NCBI GenBank assembly: GCA_963833885.1
Contig: CAWHZU010000035.1
Span: 1-22,154, forward strand
Direction of reading: 5' to 3'
DNA length: 22,154 nucleotides
From: JASHPR01 sp963833885
GTDB taxonomy: Bacteria > Actinomycetota > Actinomycetes > Streptosporangiales > Streptosporangiaceae
This document shows positions 20,570 through 22,154 of this stretch, in pieces. Numbering within the stretch: the stretch's first letter is position 1; each line of letters opens with the position of its first letter. The translations under genes were made by a program, and so were the position numbers. The notes beneath the pieces are model-generated. The model had not been told where the DNA came from and made no database searches. It was given only the letters and a program-made list of their open reading frames with translations.

Positions 20570-22154
20570 TCACTCCCGCTGCAGTACGCGCGCGGCCGCT
20601 GCGAACACCGTGGCGGTCAGAACCCAGCCGAAGACCACCAGGCTCGCCGCGGCGACCTCGCCCAGCCCGTTGGCGGACTGCCACACGTCCCTTTCCTGCA
20701 GCGCGCTGGCCGGCAGCAGCAGGTCCAGGGTGTAGCCCGCGGAGTCGCTGAGCGTGAACGTGCGGTTCCCGCTGGCTATCCAGAACGGCGTGGAGAAATA
20801 CCGGAACAGTACGACCCCGAGCGCGAACAGGCCGACCAGCCACAGAAACGCGCGCAGCGGCCGGTAGCCGTAGCCGATTGCCACGTCCTGGACGAAGTTC
20901 CACAGCTTGCTGTACCACCGGCGCCAAGGGGTGACGCGATCGCGCTGCCTGTATTTGGCGAGCTGGATGCGGCGCGCCGCGGGGTCATCGCCGGCCCGGC
21001 GGTACGCCGCGGCCAACTGCTCGTAGGGCTGGGGCAGGTACCCGTCGTGGTCGCCACCGGGCTTGCGCCGGCTGGCCTGCATAGCGCGGCCCAGCCATTG
21101 CTCGCGCTGCGTGACCGTCACCCACTTCATCTCGATCGAGCGGTACTCGAAACCGTCGAGAATGACGTCGCCGCGCTGCCAGTACGCCGCGCTGTCCTTG
21201 AAGAAGTCCGCCTTGGCCGAGGTGAAGTCTAGGTAGCCCGGCGGCGGCTCGCCGCGGAGCTGGAGCGTGGTGAACTGCGCATTGGAGAGGTTGGCGGCCG
21301 CGGGATAGCCCTTCAGCTCGGTGGTGAGGAGCCCGCACTCGCCGGCCACCGACGACCGGGCCAGGTCGAATGTGCCGTGCCCGACGAAACCCTCCCAGCA
21401 GCCAAAGTCGCCGTCGATCCTCGTGCGTACCAGGCGCAGCGCGACGCCGGTCGGCGCGACCAGGCCGGGGGTGACCGTGGGTGTGCCGAGCGTCGCATTG
21501 TTGAGGTAGACGCTGCCTTTCACGTGGGCGCCGATCGCGCAGACCTCCCCGGTGGCTGCGAAACCGTCATCGCAGTACAGGCTGCTGGCGATCTCGGCCC
21601 GGTCGAGCCGCAGCGCGACGGCGCCCGGGCTGGCCAGCGTGGCCCCGTGAAGCTCGAGGGTGCTGTCGATGGTGACGTCGACCAGCCTCACCTCGCCCTC
21701 GGCCGTCAGGCGCTGGGCGTTGAAATCGTGCCCGACCGTCATCCCGTCACCGAAGAACGCATGCTTCCGCCCCGGGCAGGCGGTGATCGTGGCACCGTCC
21801 AGCCGGACGGATCCGCTGACCCTCGCCCCGGCCATGGTCACGGTGCCCCAGGCCTCGAACCCGTCGTTCGCCGCGATGCCGCCGTCCACGACCAGGTGAT
21901 CTGCGTCCAGGGCGACCTGCTGGCCCTCCCCGTGCTGCAGGCGCGCCCCCGGCAGCCGCAGCGCGCGATGCAGGTGAGCGCCGGTGAGGGTCACCGTCCG
22001 GGACGACGAGACCCCGCTGAGCCCCAGGTCGCCGTCGACCTCGAGATTCCGCCCGTCGATCCCGGGGAAGCTGGACCCGTCAAGGGACAGCGCGCCGACG
22101 CGGGCATCGGCGAGCACGATCGGCTCCTCGAACACGCAGTCGCGGAAGATGATC
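20570..22154 (-). CDS. Beta-helix-containing membrane protein, 'membrane-associated oxidoreductase'-like (5'-partial)
   Basis: At least 527 residues; the frame continues off the right edge, so the N-terminus is missing. The first ~300 visible residues are imperfect repeats of the type 'ltGAhl...lrLpGA', 'GSVYLNNATL' and 'LELHGATL', predicting a right-handed beta-helix akin to pentapeptide-repeat proteins. A charged, tetratricopeptide-like helical part follows (PYEQLAAAYRRAGDDPAARRIQ). Two C-terminal membrane helices follow (AFLWLVGLFALGVVLF and AAASLVVFGWVLTATVF). No cofactor motif supports the traditional 'oxidoreductase' name. It converges on the small Cys/His gene with a 16-bp gap. Confidence 0.78.
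   Translation of the reverse strand, partial: IIFRDCVFEEPIVLADARVGALSLDGSSFPGIDGRNLEVDGDLGLSGVSSSRTVTLTGAHLHRALRLPGARLQHGEGQQVALDADHLVVDGGIAANDGFEAWGTVTMAGARVSGSVRLDGATITACPGRKHAFFGDGMTVGHDFNAQRLTAEGEVRLVDVTIDSTLELHGATLASPGAVALRLDRAEIASSLYCDDGFAATGEVCAIGAHVKGSVYLNNATLGTPTVTPGLVAPTGVALRLVRTRIDGDFGCWEGFVGHGTFDLARSSVAGECGLLTTELKGYPAAANLSNAQFTTLQLRGEPPPGYLDFTSAKADFFKDSAAYWQRGDVILDGFEYRSIEMKWVTVTQREQWLGRAMQASRRKPGGDHDGYLPQPYEQLAAAYRRAGDDPAARRIQLAKYRQRDRVTPWRRWYSKLWNFVQDVAIGYGYRPLRAFLWLVGLFALGVVLFRYFSTPFWIASGNRTFTLSDSAGYTLDLLLPASALQERDVWQSANGLGEVAAASLVVFGWVLTATVFAAAARVLQRE

Overview
The window comes from a high-GC actinobacterium. The codons are strongly GC3-biased, several genes look leaderless, and the families present (F420-dependent luciferase-like oxidoreductase, sensorless HisKA_3 kinase, IclR, SDH_sah-type protease, 'membrane-associated oxidoreductase'-like beta-helix protein) are typical of Streptomyces and Streptosporangiales-type genomes. 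The genus cannot be fixed from sequence alone.

Region 1 (1-8518) is a tandem duplication. A 4,679-bp unit (12-4690) is repeated head-to-tail at 4691-8507. Unit A holds, on the minus strand, an aminoglycoside-phosphotransferase-like kinase, a class I methyltransferase, a small alpha/beta hydrolase and an F420-type LLM oxidoreductase. A divergent plus-strand PLP-dependent threonine dehydratase-like gene completes it. Unit B lacks exactly the methyltransferase (862-bp indel with a 3-bp GTC microhomology). The copies differ by about 2% over 12-1808 and over the last ~345 bp, but at only three positions in the ~1.68 kb between 2671 and 4346. This mosaic suggests gene conversion next to the indel. 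The duplication junction fuses two convergent genes into each other's antisense strands.

Region 2 (8539-14333) is a tight five-gene minus-strand operon: family 5 solute-binding lipoprotein, SDR dehydrogenase, the alpha and beta chains of a sulfopyruvate/phosphonopyruvate-decarboxylase-like ThDP enzyme, and an acetamidase/formamidase. It is divergent from an IclR regulator. The shared intergenic region holds a recognisable promoter, a long inverted repeat over its -10/+1, and a 23-bp tandem repeat. It reads as a substrate-inducible uptake and catabolic cassette of unknown substrate. No permease or ATPase gene is in the window.

Region 3 (14334-15237) is ~900 bp with no confident gene. GC is reduced, especially after 15040. 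It contains a strong hairpin and one weak small ORF.

Region 4 (15238-22154) carries a D-aminoacylase-like amidohydrolase, a DinB-like protein divergent from a Crp/Fnr regulator over a 22-bp gap, a sensorless histidine kinase, a possible 55-residue ORF, an SDH_sah/ClpP-fold protease, a 53-residue Cys/His protein, and a beta-helix membrane protein that runs off the right edge.

No CRISPR array, rRNA, tRNA, insertion sequence or phage gene could be supported.
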